Source of the DNA: Coxiellaceae bacterium UBA1530
Lineage (GTDB): Bacteria > Pseudomonadota > Gammaproteobacteria > Coxiellales > Coxiellaceae
Length of the DNA: 35,024 nucleotides
Assembly: GCA_002323325.1 (NCBI GenBank)
Contig: DCQA01000058.1
Span: 1-35,024 of the forward strand
Direction of reading: 5' to 3'
Part shown: positions 1-8,398 of the stretch, one piece after another
How the letters are laid out: the number at the start of each line of letters is the position of its first letter
Position numbering within the stretch: the stretch's first letter is position 1
Position numbers and translations under genes: made by a program
Notes under the pieces: model-generated
Databases searched by the model: none
Told to the model about the DNA's origin: nothing
The model's input: only the letters and a program-made list of their open reading frames with translations

Positions 1-2846
1 GCACAGAGCCAAAATCTGACTGGGTTGATCTATATCGAGGCGACGAATACGTTTCTGTTTCACGAGAATATTCATCAGAGGACAGTGGTTACCATTTATC
101 AAGAGATGTGGTCAGCAGTCTTGAAGGTATGACATTGCTTGAGATATCCTCGAGTCAAATCCTTAGTACCACGGTTAGCAGTGAACAGCTTCAAGCTCAA
201 AAAAACCAAGATCTAGGTTCGGATGCGGTTGTGCGTAATGTTTCAACTTCCGAGGTATTTGCTAGTGCTAATGAAGGAGGATATTTTTCTAAATCAAATG
301 TTACAGCTGCTGCATCTGCTTATTTATCCGATCAGTTGGGGTTGGATGAAAATACCGTATTCCAATTAGTGTCTCATTTTAATCAAAATGGTGAGTTATC
401 AGCATGTGACAACTTTAATGATGAGCCGGTTGCCTTGATTGCGGTGACTGGTGAAGGAGTGAGCGCAATACCATTCAGTAAAGATTTTTCATCCATAGAT
501 TCTGTTGGTAGCCTTTACTACGGACCTTCAAGCTCCAATAGTGGTGCCGCTCCGTATTTGTTCGTGAATACCTACTTTGAAGATGGTGCAAATGCGATGC
601 AACAACCCTGCTTGGTCGAATTATCACAGGACAAAACCAGTATTACAGCTAAAGCTGGTGAACAGTATCAGATTGAGGCACTTACGGTAATCAATCAAGG
701 CGAATCTGAGACTATAACGTATGAGTCTATAGAGTCTGACTATGGTGTTGCAGTAGCAAATAGAGTGAACACTGAAAATAATGAGAAAGATTTAATATTT
801 TTACCAGGGGATGATATTTTAAGATATATAGGTACTGAGGACGAGGACGGGGGGTTCTTAGGAACTGCTATAGAAAGTTTAACAACGGTTTCTCAAGGTT
901 TGCAGGACGATGGAAGTACGATGTATTTCGATAGTTCATCAGCAAGAGTGGTTCAAGGGGGCTTCCTTGTCGAATACGCCATGCAGGAGAATGCTACAGA
1001 AAAAGATGGTGTGGCATACATACTCGACGGTAAACCAGAGGATGCCGATGTTTCAACCATAGCGTCAACTTTCTCTTTGAAGGATTTTGGTAGTATCAAA
1101 GATATCCTGGATACAAATCCGAATATTGATGGAGATAACAAATTCTTGACATTAACAGAGGATGGACTTATACGTAGATTTATTATTGAGGAACCTGAGT
1201 CAAGCGATGGAGCTTCTAGTGTTCAATACGAATTAAATGCTAAAGGTGATGCTTTAGCAATTAGATCTTTAAGCCCAGTCCAGTTATCCATGGATAGTAT
1301 CGATCCCACTATAAGTCTCAATGATAAAAGTCTTGAAATAGCGCTTGCCTTCAATCATATTGATGCCGATTTTACTCAGGTAACAACTCATCTGGCTGTA
1401 TTCACTCAAGAAGAAAGACAAACACTAAAGTTACATAACGAAAATCTACCATTGAGTGAATTCTTACCCGAGTACAATAATGTCACTAGTATTATCTCAG
1501 TCGGGGACGGCAGTGGATTAAGGGTAATTGAGAATGATAACTCGGTAACGGATGTCTTCGTAACACCTTTAGATCGTGGTTATGGATTTACACAAGTTGC
1601 CTATGAGATGGCTGAAGGCAGTACTGCAATGAATACCTTCGATGCTTTATTTGAAGTAACATCATCAGGTAGATTGATTCAGCATTATGTCACTGAGTCT
1701 GATAAGGCAGCTTCTGTCGAGTTTGGTATTGGGTCTGATCTTCAGTCAGTCATGTCTGGCTTTCAATATTTTCTTGATTTAGGTGAGTATGATGAGAAAT
1801 GTTATGTCGCTGCTTGGAACTATGATGATAAGATGAGTGTCCTTGAGATCAATGAAGAGGAAAAGACAGCCTCACTCCATTCATCCAGTCATGATCTGAC
1901 TGCTATTAATGCCATACAGTCAGATATTGGTCTTGACGGTCTTGCATCAGTCGCAATTGCTTTTGAGGAAGATGGAGCCACTAAAGTCAGTGCTGGAGTT
2001 TTCTCTCACAGTTCGACTTGGTTGAGCGAATTGATAGGTAAAGGATCGGCTCTTGAGGGAGATTTCAAAACTTGGGATCTTACTTCGACGCATCTCTTGG
2101 CAGTTGATGAAACGGGACAAGTAACCTTATTTGATCATACCGATCAAACGGTTGACGAATTGGTAGGAGTGGTATTAGAGCATGACATAGGATTTAATCC
2201 TGACAGTGTCTCTCTTACCCGTTTTAAAGGTGATGATACTCCTGATTTTGTCGCATCGGCTTCTGAGAGCGGCTTTGTCACACAACTTGGTTTTTGGAAT
2301 TCTGATATGTCTTTAGGATCGACAACTTCATTCGGTCTTGAACTACCTGAAGGTATGATCAATGAGATTGATATAACGCCTATGAATGGTGATGACACTC
2401 AGTTGGGTCACTTAATGACTATCGAATCGCCCCTAGGCGTCGGTATTTCGTTACTATCACCAGGATTTTTGAGTGATGGTGTTGATTTAACTGAAAGAGA
2501 CTTCTTAAATGCAGAGTTCTCTTCGATGTTCTCTGATGGAGACAATGATTTGGGTAATCATCAACTCCTGCAGTATTTCTTCTTTAACACGTTTCGATCG
2601 GGTTTTAGCGGCGATGGAAACCCAATAGGGGCTGATGGTAGTCCAATCGATGGTTATAATTTTAGTTCATCCGATCTGGTATCATTCGTGGAGCCTGATG
2701 ATCTATCAACTGCTTTATCATTATTTGGAGTTAGTGATATTAGTGATCTTACTGTTGGAGAATGGGAGGCTGCACTCACAAGTTTTGGTGGCCTCGGTTC
2801 GCTTCTTAATGATGGCGATTTGGATGATTTTTTTCAACAAGACTGA
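1..2846 (+). CDS. Large acidic protein of unknown function, 5' end outside the window
   Basis: The frame that stops with TGA at 2844-2846 stays open through position 3, so the N-terminus lies left of the window. The GTG at 108 is only the first start-like codon inside it, so at least about 947 residues are present. The visible part is acidic (rich in Asp, Glu, Ser) and almost free of Cys. It has no obvious membrane segment. Numbering from the GTG, short hydrophobic strands each ending in a Gly turn recur at residues 346-360 (FLTLTEDGLIRRFII), 514-528 (LFEVTSSGRLIQHYV), 663-677 (LLAVDETGQVTLFDH) and 714-729 (FVASASESGFVTQLGF). That spacing recalls beta-propeller or FG-GAP-like blades, but this is inference. 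The last 100 residues are rich in Asp, Gly and Ser and end in an acidic tail, as in some large exported proteins. No family is recognised. It is real because the frame is long and uninterrupted and a terminator follows. Confidence 0.85.
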   Translation, partial: TEPKSDWVDLYRGDEYVSVSREYSSEDSGYHLSRDVVSSLEGMTLLEISSSQILSTTVSSEQLQAQKNQDLGSDAVVRNVSTSEVFASANEGGYFSKSNVTAAASAYLSDQLGLDENTVFQLVSHFNQNGELSACDNFNDEPVALIAVTGEGVSAIPFSKDFSSIDSVGSLYYGPSSSNSGAAPYLFVNTYFEDGANAMQQPCLVELSQDKTSITAKAGEQYQIEALTVINQGESETITYESIESDYGVAVANRVNTENNEKDLIFLPGDDILRYIGTEDEDGGFLGTAIESLTTVSQGLQDDGSTMYFDSSSARVVQGGFLVEYAMQENATEKDGVAYILDGKPEDADVSTIASTFSLKDFGSIKDILDTNPNIDGDNKFLTLTEDGLIRRFIIEEPESSDGASSVQYELNAKGDALAIRSLSPVQLSMDSIDPTISLNDKSLEIALAFNHIDADFTQVTTHLAVFTQEERQTLKLHNENLPLSEFLPEYNNVTSIISVGDGSGLRVIENDNSVTDVFVTPLDRGYGFTQVAYEMAEGSTAMNTFDALFEVTSSGRLIQHYVTESDKAASVEFGIGSDLQSVMSGFQYFLDLGEYDEKCYVAAWNYDDKMSVLEINEEEKTASLHSSSHDLTAINAIQSDIGLDGLASVAIAFEEDGATKVSAGVFSHSSTWLSELIGKGSALEGDFKTWDLTSTHLLAVDETGQVTLFDHTDQTVDELVGVVLEHDIGFNPDSVSLTRFKGDDTPDFVASASESGFVTQLGFWNSDMSLGSTTSFGLELPEGMINEIDITPMNGDDTQLGHLMTIESPLGVGISLLSPGFLSDGVDLTERDFLNAEFSSMFSDGDNDLGNHQLLQYFFFNTFRSGFSGDGNPIGADGSPIDGYNFSSSDLVSFVEPDDLSTALSLFGVSDISDLTVGEWEAALTSFGGLGSLLNDGDLDDFFQQD

Positions 2847-2871
2847 GTTGATTGAGCAGTAATCAATATTT

Positions 2872-2901
2872 AAAAAAGCCCAATTCATGTTGGGCTTTTT
2901 T
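2872..2901. terminator. Bidirectional Rho-independent terminator
   Basis: Perfect 12-bp inverted repeat AAAAAAGCCCAA / TTGGGCTTTTTT with a 6-base loop (TTCATG). It has a T run on the plus strand and, read in reverse, a T run on the minus strand. It sits between the convergent ends of the large acidic protein gene and mutS, so it can end both transcripts. Confidence 0.9.
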
Positions 2902-2985
2902 ACTAACCTCTAACCAGGATCTGTGTGTTATCTCACAGGTCATTGTATCTTTAGGGCCTATTGAGTACTCACATGGATATACAGC

Positions 2986-5565
2986 TTAACAAGAATTCGT
3001 GATCAATTGCTTTAGTTGATACAACCATTCATGCGCTTGCTTAGGCGTGAGTTCATCGGGTTGCAATTGTTGCAGTTGTTCTATTACTGGGTGTGAGGGC
3101 GGTGAAAATAGTTCTTTTTGATGTTTCTGCTTCATCACGGTTGGTTGCTGTAAGCTGTGCTCTTCGAGTTGTTGTAATTGCCATTTGGCTTGTTCAATAA
3201 CAGATTGTGGAATACCAGCTAGCTTCGCTACTTGCAGTCCATAACTTTGGCTAGCAGGACCAGGTTTGACACGATGTAGAAATACTACATGGTCATTATG
3301 TTCGGTTGCATCTAAATGAACATTAGTTACGGCCGGCTGTTGTTCCGCTAATTGCGTGAGTTCAAAATAGTGGGTTGCAAATAATGTCATCGCTTTGATA
3401 TGTTCAACTAAATATTGTGCCGTGGCAAAAGCCAGTGATAAGCCATCAAAGGTGCTGGTGCCTCGACCAATTTCATCCATTAAGATCAAACTCTGCTCTG
3501 TCGCATTATGTAGGATGTTAGCGGTTTCTGTCATTTCAACCATAAAAGTGGATCGACCCGAGGCCATATCGTCAGATGCACCGATGCGCGTGAAAATTCG
3601 ATCTATTGGACCTAATAGTGCTTTTGTGGCAGGAACAAAACAGCCCGTATAAGCCAATAGCGTAATCAACGCAGTTTGTCGCATAAAAGTTGATTTACCA
3701 CCCATATTAGGTCCTGTGATCATGAGCATGCGTGATTGAGTATTAAGTTCGGTGTCATTCGGAACAAAGGGTTCGCTACTGATCGCTTCAATTACACAGT
3801 GACGTCCTCCTTCGATTTGAACACAAGGCGTATCAATAAATTGAGGTTTAGTGAATTGTAAGGTGATGGCACGCTCTGAAAAGTTACACAGGATGTCTAG
3901 AGTTGATAATGCTTGCGCCATGTTTTGTAATTTTTCCAAGTGAGATGCAATATCATGAAGTAATTGTTCATAAAGTTGTTTTTCCCGTGCTAAAGCACGA
4001 CTCTGGCTACTGAGTACTTTGTCTTCATGAGCCTTTAGTTCGGGTGTAATAAAACGTTCAGTATTTTTAAGTGTTTGACGACGTTGGTATTCTACCGGTG
4101 CTTTTTCAGATTGTGCTCGACTGATCTCAATAAAAAAACCGTGTACTCGATTATAACCGACTTTTAAAGAGCTTAGCTGAGTGCGCTCTTTTTCTTGTTG
4201 TTCTAATTGTAATAGAAAATCGGTTTGGTCGGTACTGAGTGCACGTAAGTCATCCAACTCCTCATCAAACCCTGGTGCTATTACACCACCATCTCGGATC
4301 ACGGTAGGGGGGGTATCGATGATCGCGTCATCAAGTAGTGAGTGTAATTTGGGGTGATGGCCCAGTTGATCAAAGAGTGTATGTAAGTAGGCTTGCTGTA
4401 TCGGTTGGACGATAGCTTTAATGGCAGGAAGTGCGTGTAAGGTATTGCGTAACCCTATGATATCACGTGGACGAGCTGAGCACAGAGCAACCCGTGTTAA
4501 GATTCGTTCGCAGTCAGCGATGGGTTGGAGTGCTTCTTGTAGATGATGGTACTGGTGTCCTTGCATTAAGCTGTCAATGGCGCTGTGACGTTGATGTAAG
4601 GTGTCACGATCTAGAATGGGCTGTTGCAGCCAACGTCGTAGTTGACGTTTGCCCATGGCTGTTTTTGTATGGTCTATCACGGATAGCAAGGTATTAGTCT
4701 CTCCACCTTGAGAGTTAGTGACCAGCTCTAAGTTTTTACGCGTTGTTGCATCAATCATGATCGTATCGTGGTGTGATGCAAGACGTAAACGTTGGATGTG
4801 CGGCAGTGCCTGACGTTGCGTATACTTTATATATTGCAGTAAAGCTCCAGCAGCACAAAGCCCTTGAGGTTGATGGAGAATACCAAAGCCTTGTAAATCT
4901 TTTGTTTGAAATTGCTGGCATAACTGTTGTTGTCCACTGGTACCATCGAAGTCCCATTCTGGGCGATATTGAATCGCGAACTGATTATCGAGGTTGTCTG
5001 CTAGTGTCGATGTTTCGCGTAATAGAATTTCTTTTGGATGAATGCGCTCAATTTCTGCAAGGAGTGTGTTAAGACATGAGCAAGTATCCATTAAAAATTC
5101 GCCGTTAGTGATATCCAATGTAGCAATGGCAAAGGTATGATCGGCTTCAAAAATAGCTAATAATATTGAGTCTTGTGAGGCATCGAGTAACACTTCATCA
5201 CTGATCGTGCCGGGTGTTATAATGCGTGTGACAGCACGTTCAACAGGACCTTTTGAGGCAGCGACATCGCCAACTTGTTCACAGATAGCGATCGATTCAC
5301 CCAGTTTAACCAATTTAGCAAGGTAATTATCCGCAGCATGAAAGGGAACACCAGCCATTGGAATCGGTTGATCATTGGATTTGCCACGTGCTGTTAATGT
5401 GAGATTTAAAAGCTCTGCAGCTTTTTTAGCATCGTCAAAAAACAACTCGTAAAAGTCACCCATGCGATAGAAAACAAGGAGATCTGGGTATTGTGATTTG
5501 ATGGTTAAATATTGTCGCATCATCGGTGTGTGTTGACTAAAGGCTATCGAAGTATCTGTGGTCAT
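2986..5565 (-). CDS. mutS: DNA mismatch repair protein MutS
   Basis: MutS binds mispaired bases and small loops and recruits MutL in an ATP-dependent way. The 859 residues match the usual length of about 850. The N-terminal mismatch-binding domain is present with its conserved Phe-x-Glu (GDFYELF near residue 38). The Walker A motif GPNMGGKS is at residues 618-625, followed by the DEIGRGT Walker B region and the THYFELT switch. The C-terminus carries the short helical region typical of bacterial MutS. The ATG at 5563-5565 gives the family N-terminus (HTPMMRQYL); the ribosome-binding site is weak. The gene upstream on the same strand is an unrecognised small ORF 82 bp away, so mutS may have its own promoter. 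Confidence 0.98.
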   Translation of the reverse strand: MTTDTSIAFSQHTPMMRQYLTIKSQYPDLLVFYRMGDFYELFFDDAKKAAELLNLTLTARGKSNDQPIPMAGVPFHAADNYLAKLVKLGESIAICEQVGDVAASKGPVERAVTRIITPGTISDEVLLDASQDSILLAIFEADHTFAIATLDITNGEFLMDTCSCLNTLLAEIERIHPKEILLRETSTLADNLDNQFAIQYRPEWDFDGTSGQQQLCQQFQTKDLQGFGILHQPQGLCAAGALLQYIKYTQRQALPHIQRLRLASHHDTIMIDATTRKNLELVTNSQGGETNTLLSVIDHTKTAMGKRQLRRWLQQPILDRDTLHQRHSAIDSLMQGHQYHHLQEALQPIADCERILTRVALCSARPRDIIGLRNTLHALPAIKAIVQPIQQAYLHTLFDQLGHHPKLHSLLDDAIIDTPPTVIRDGGVIAPGFDEELDDLRALSTDQTDFLLQLEQQEKERTQLSSLKVGYNRVHGFFIEISRAQSEKAPVEYQRRQTLKNTERFITPELKAHEDKVLSSQSRALAREKQLYEQLLHDIASHLEKLQNMAQALSTLDILCNFSERAITLQFTKPQFIDTPCVQIEGGRHCVIEAISSEPFVPNDTELNTQSRMLMITGPNMGGKSTFMRQTALITLLAYTGCFVPATKALLGPIDRIFTRIGASDDMASGRSTFMVEMTETANILHNATEQSLILMDEIGRGTSTFDGLSLAFATAQYLVEHIKAMTLFATHYFELTQLAEQQPAVTNVHLDATEHNDHVVFLHRVKPGPASQSYGLQVAKLAGIPQSVIEQAKWQLQQLEEHSLQQPTVMKQKHQKELFSPPSHPVIEQLQQLQPDELTPKQAHEWLYQLKQLITNSC

Positions 5566-5596
5566 AAAGAAACTCAGTGATCATTGAAAGAGCCAC

Positions 5597-5619
5597 TATT
5601 GTGCGGTGCTGGCACAATA
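5597..5619. repeat. Inverted repeat in the mutS upstream region
   Basis: TATTGTGC / GCACAATA, a perfect 8-bp inverted repeat around a 7-base centre, about 32-54 bases before the mutS start. On the minus strand it is not followed by a T run, so it is not a terminator. It could be an operator or a leader hairpin; its function is unknown. Confidence 0.4.
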
Positions 5620-5647
5620 ACGTCAAAGTTTTTTAATCACGAGATGC

Positions 5648-6091
5648 TTAGAGTCGCATCTGATACGTGCTAGGTTCAATGTTGTTGCCAGCTTCTGGCG
5701 CGGTTTTTTTAGTCGGAAGCTCACACTTTTGACTGAGTCCGGTCAAGCTTAATACGCTTTGTTGTAAAGTGGGATGGCAGTATAATAAACATTCAATCAG
5801 TAAGAACTCAGTCAATGATACATTAGCTGTTATAATTGGTCGTTGAGGATGGCTTGAAGGTGTTGCTGGATTATTTGAAGTGTCATGGATAGGTGGTATG
5901 GGTTGAGTTGGCAGTAATCTATTGGCGGCTGTTCTTCCTTGGTCTTCTTCGGGCACGAACCAACCCCATTGACGTTCTTGCTCATTGGTGTCTTCATCTT
6001 CCTCTACAATCGGTGAGACGCACGATAGGGTAGCGGGTTTGTTTGTGGACTCGGGCGACATTTTATTTTGTGATGGGGTTCTTCGTAGCAT
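5648..6091 (-). CDS. Hypothetical protein upstream of mutS
   Basis: No family recognised. The frame extends to a TTG at 6127, but the ATG at 6089-6091 is preceded by a good Shine-Dalgarno (AGAGGA, about 8 bases before), so a 147-residue product is preferred. Residues 1 to about 95 are low-complexity and hydrophilic, rich in Pro, Thr, Ser, Gln and acidic residues, and look disordered. They are followed by a short more hydrophobic stretch (about 97-130, VSLTEFLLIECLLYCHPTLQ) that could form one or two helices. No signal peptide is seen. It lies between the MFS carrier gene and mutS on the same strand. The clear ribosome-binding site supports a real gene; its function is open. Confidence 0.6.
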   Translation of the reverse strand: MLRRTPSQNKMSPESTNKPATLSCVSPIVEEDEDTNEQERQWGWFVPEEDQGRTAANRLLPTQPIPPIHDTSNNPATPSSHPQRPIITANVSLTEFLLIECLLYCHPTLQQSVLSLTGLSQKCELPTKKTAPEAGNNIEPSTYQMRL

Positions 6092-6208
6092 GGTAGCGTC
6101 CTCTTGGTCAGTGTTATGAAAACTCAAGATGGGCGCTATTCTGTCATATCAAAAAAGGGTGGTCATGTCCCTTACCTGTCATATTACTTAAGGTTTTTTT
6201 TGAGAGCA

Positions 6209-7576
6209 TCAAACAGGTTGGGGGTCGTCTAATAATTTCTGACCAGCTATCGAAGGCTCGGGAATCTGGTCGTGGTAAGAGCGTTTAGACCACAAACAGG
6301 CAAGCAGCAACACACTACAAATGGCGCACAATATCAGCGTGGAGAAAAATCCTTGCCAATGCCAATGTGTGATGACAACGCCAATGGGGTAGCCGGACAG
6401 TGCCGCCCCTATGTAGCCCCACAGTCCAATAAAACCCGTCGATGCACCCGCTGCTTTTTTATGTGATAGCTCGGCAGCCGCAACTCCAATCAGCATCTGT
6501 GGGCCGAAGATAAAAAAACCAATACTAAAAAAGATGATGGCATGCAGCGCGTAGTGATGACCGGGAGCCTCCCATAGAGCCAGGACAGCTAAAATGGTAC
6601 CAACACAAAATAAGGTATTCGTTTGTCCGCGTCGCCCTTTAAAACCAGTGTCCGATAACCAGCCTGCGGCCAGGCTGCCCAGAAAGCCACCTACTTCAAA
6701 AAAAGACAAACAGCTATCGGCACTTGTGATGGAGTAACCATTTTCGTGTAAGTAGACTGCTCCCCAATCGTTAATAGCCGTTCGAGTGACGTATATCACC
6801 ACGTAGGACAAGGCTAAAATCCATAAACAACGATTATTAAAAACGTATTTGGTGAGTATCGTTTTTAGCGATGGTGTTGGCTGTTTGGGGCTATTGGTAG
6901 GTTCATTTTTGTAGGTTTCTACCGTAGGTAGGCCTAGTGATTCCGGTGTATCGCGTAGGCGGTTGATCAACAATGTACCCATGGCGATCCCTAATATTCC
7001 TGGGATGATCATAGCAGCTTGCCAGCCCCACCAAGCTGCACTAATGCCGACAATAATGGGTATGAGGGCACCACCTACATTGTGGCAGGTATTCCAAGCC
7101 CCCCACCATCGCCCACGCTCACGTTGTGAGTACCAATGTGTGAGTAATTTAGCACAGGGGGGCCAGCCCCAGCCTTGAAAGATGCCGTTGATAATCCATA
7201 GGATCAGAAAATAGTGTAGATTTGACGTGAGGCCGAACCAAATATTGGTTATTCCGGTGATAATTAGTCCGAGAGACATAAAATAGCGCGCATTAGCGCG
7301 ATCAGAAATAATACCGCTGATAAATTTGCTAAAGCCGTAAGCGATGTAAAACGCACTAGCGATTAGCCCAATTTGTGTTTTACTGATATGAGCTTGGGTG
7401 ATGAGTAGGGGTGTCACAAAGGTAAAGCTTTTACGCGTGAAGTAGAAAAAGGCATAGCCGGCATACATACTATAGAGTATACGGATTCGCCAGTAGCGGT
7501 ATTGTTGGTCGATAGTATTGACGTCTGTCACGTGCGTAGAAGGCGTTGGCGCTTTGAGAAAATTCAGCCATGACAT
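6209..7576 (-). CDS. MFS transporter, organophosphate:phosphate antiporter (GlpT/UhpC/PgtP-like) family
   Basis: Predicted 12-helix inner-membrane carrier of 455 residues. The frame runs on to 7636, but the ATG at 7574-7576 has a near-ideal AAGGAG about 8 bases before it, so the shorter form starting MSWLNFL is chosen. Family marks are the N-terminal YAFFYFTRKSF stretch with the paired Arg/Lys of sugar-phosphate carriers, SDRANARYFM in the loop between helices 2 and 3, and NGIFQGWGWPPCAKLL with WGAWNTCHNVGGA, as in GlpT, UhpT and UhpC. Members exchange phosphate for glycerol-3-phosphate, hexose-phosphates or phosphoglycerates, or act as sensors (UhpC). No uhpAB-type regulator is adjacent, so a transport role is more likely. 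The substrate cannot be read from sequence. Confidence 0.85.
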   Translation of the reverse strand: MSWLNFLKAPTPSTHVTDVNTIDQQYRYWRIRILYSMYAGYAFFYFTRKSFTFVTPLLITQAHISKTQIGLIASAFYIAYGFSKFISGIISDRANARYFMSLGLIITGITNIWFGLTSNLHYFLILWIINGIFQGWGWPPCAKLLTHWYSQRERGRWWGAWNTCHNVGGALIPIIVGISAAWWGWQAAMIIPGILGIAMGTLLINRLRDTPESLGLPTVETYKNEPTNSPKQPTPSLKTILTKYVFNNRCLWILALSYVVIYVTRTAINDWGAVYLHENGYSITSADSCLSFFEVGGFLGSLAAGWLSDTGFKGRRGQTNTLFCVGTILAVLALWEAPGHHYALHAIIFFSIGFFIFGPQMLIGVAAAELSHKKAAGASTGFIGLWGYIGAALSGYPIGVVITHWHWQGFFSTLILCAICSVLLLACLWSKRSYHDQIPEPSIAGQKLLDDPQPV

Positions 7577-7699
7577 GGTAAGACTCCTTGGTGACCCCAT
7601 AATTGGGGCAGAGTATACACATAAAATCCTGTCCATGTCTCTCTTGTGCGCGCCAAGCCCAACGCTGTGCTGTTTTTGAACACCAGTGTTGTCGGCGTG

Positions 7700-8206
7700 T
7701 TAAGTTGTCTTTAATTGATAACACCGGGTGATTAGCCATTCGAGGGCAAATTGAGACGCTTTTCTCTGGATATGTTTACGGCCGCTGCTGAATATTTGAC
7801 ATTGTGTTTCTAATAATTCCGGATCACGTTGCGCGAGTCCAAACCAAACTGTTCCAATGGGTTTTTCATCATTGCCACCGGTTGGGCCAGCGATGCCTGT
7901 GACACTCAAGGTAATATCAGCATTGCTATTCATTAAAGTCCCTCTAGCCATCGCTGCAGCAACAGGTTCTGAGACAGCACCATGTTCTTGTAGTTCAGAA
8001 GGATCAACATTTAGGCAATGTATTTTGGCAGTATTGCTGTAGGTGATGAAGCCGCAATCAAACACGTCAGAGCTCCCTGGAATAGCGGTGAGAGATTGAC
8101 TCAAGTATCCTCCTGAGCAGGACTCAGCCACAGCAATGGTGATTTGATGTTGTCGGCAAAACTCTATCAGTTGTCGGCTGAGCGGGTAGTTAAAGTTAAT
8201 GGTCAT
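7700..8206 (-). CDS. pncC: Nicotinamide-nucleotide amidohydrolase PncC (CinA C-terminal domain family)
   Basis: This family deamidates nicotinamide mononucleotide to nicotinate mononucleotide and so recycles the pyridine ring of NAD. At 168 residues it is the stand-alone C-terminal CinA domain, lacking the N-terminal MoaB-like half. Visible marks are AVAESCSGGYLS near residues 25-36, the SDVFDCGFITYSN segment, and VTGIAGPTGG followed by PIGTVWFG, all conserved in the family. The ATG at 8204-8206 has AAGGAA about 10 bases upstream. It is divergent from recA with 192 bp between; cinA/pncC beside recA is common in gammaproteobacteria. Confidence 0.93.
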   Translation of the reverse strand: MTINFNYPLSRQLIEFCRQHQITIAVAESCSGGYLSQSLTAIPGSSDVFDCGFITYSNTAKIHCLNVDPSELQEHGAVSEPVAAAMARGTLMNSNADITLSVTGIAGPTGGNDEKPIGTVWFGLAQRDPELLETQCQIFSSGRKHIQRKASQFALEWLITRCYQLKTT

Positions 8207-8398
8207 GATGAATTCCTTGCGGAGTTTTTATTCAGTATGGTGCATTCTTCCAGTTTTTTGCAAGTGCGCAGCAGCCATGGATTGTAGAAAAAGATATTTA
8301 CACTTGTGAAAAGATCAGGTGTGTTTTTCGGGGAAAAGTGTGGAATAATACCGCCTGCAAGACTGACCGATTATAATACAGAGATTAAAGGAGACAGT
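8207..8398. promoter_or_regulatory. pncC-recA divergent intergenic region
   Basis: Holds the promoters for pncC (minus) and recA (plus). A TATAAT hexamer at 8372-8377 lies 22 bases before the recA ATG, but no good -35 is seen at the right distance. AAAGGAG directly precedes the recA start. I looked for a LexA operator of the CTGT-N8-ACAG type and found none; the closest, CTG...ACAG at 8363-8381, has the wrong spacing. Confidence 0.5.

Noticed and set aside
4773..5072. 99-codon open frame on the plus strand
   Set aside because: Antisense to conserved mutS sequence; shadow of the real gene.
7679..7690. Palindrome AACAC-CA-GTGTT after pncC as a terminator
   Set aside because: The 2-base centre cannot form a stable loop and no T run follows on either strand.
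8306..8398. N-terminal extension of recA by 31 residues
   Set aside because: The ATG at 8399 follows AAAGGAG and matches the RecA family start; the upstream part is promoter region.
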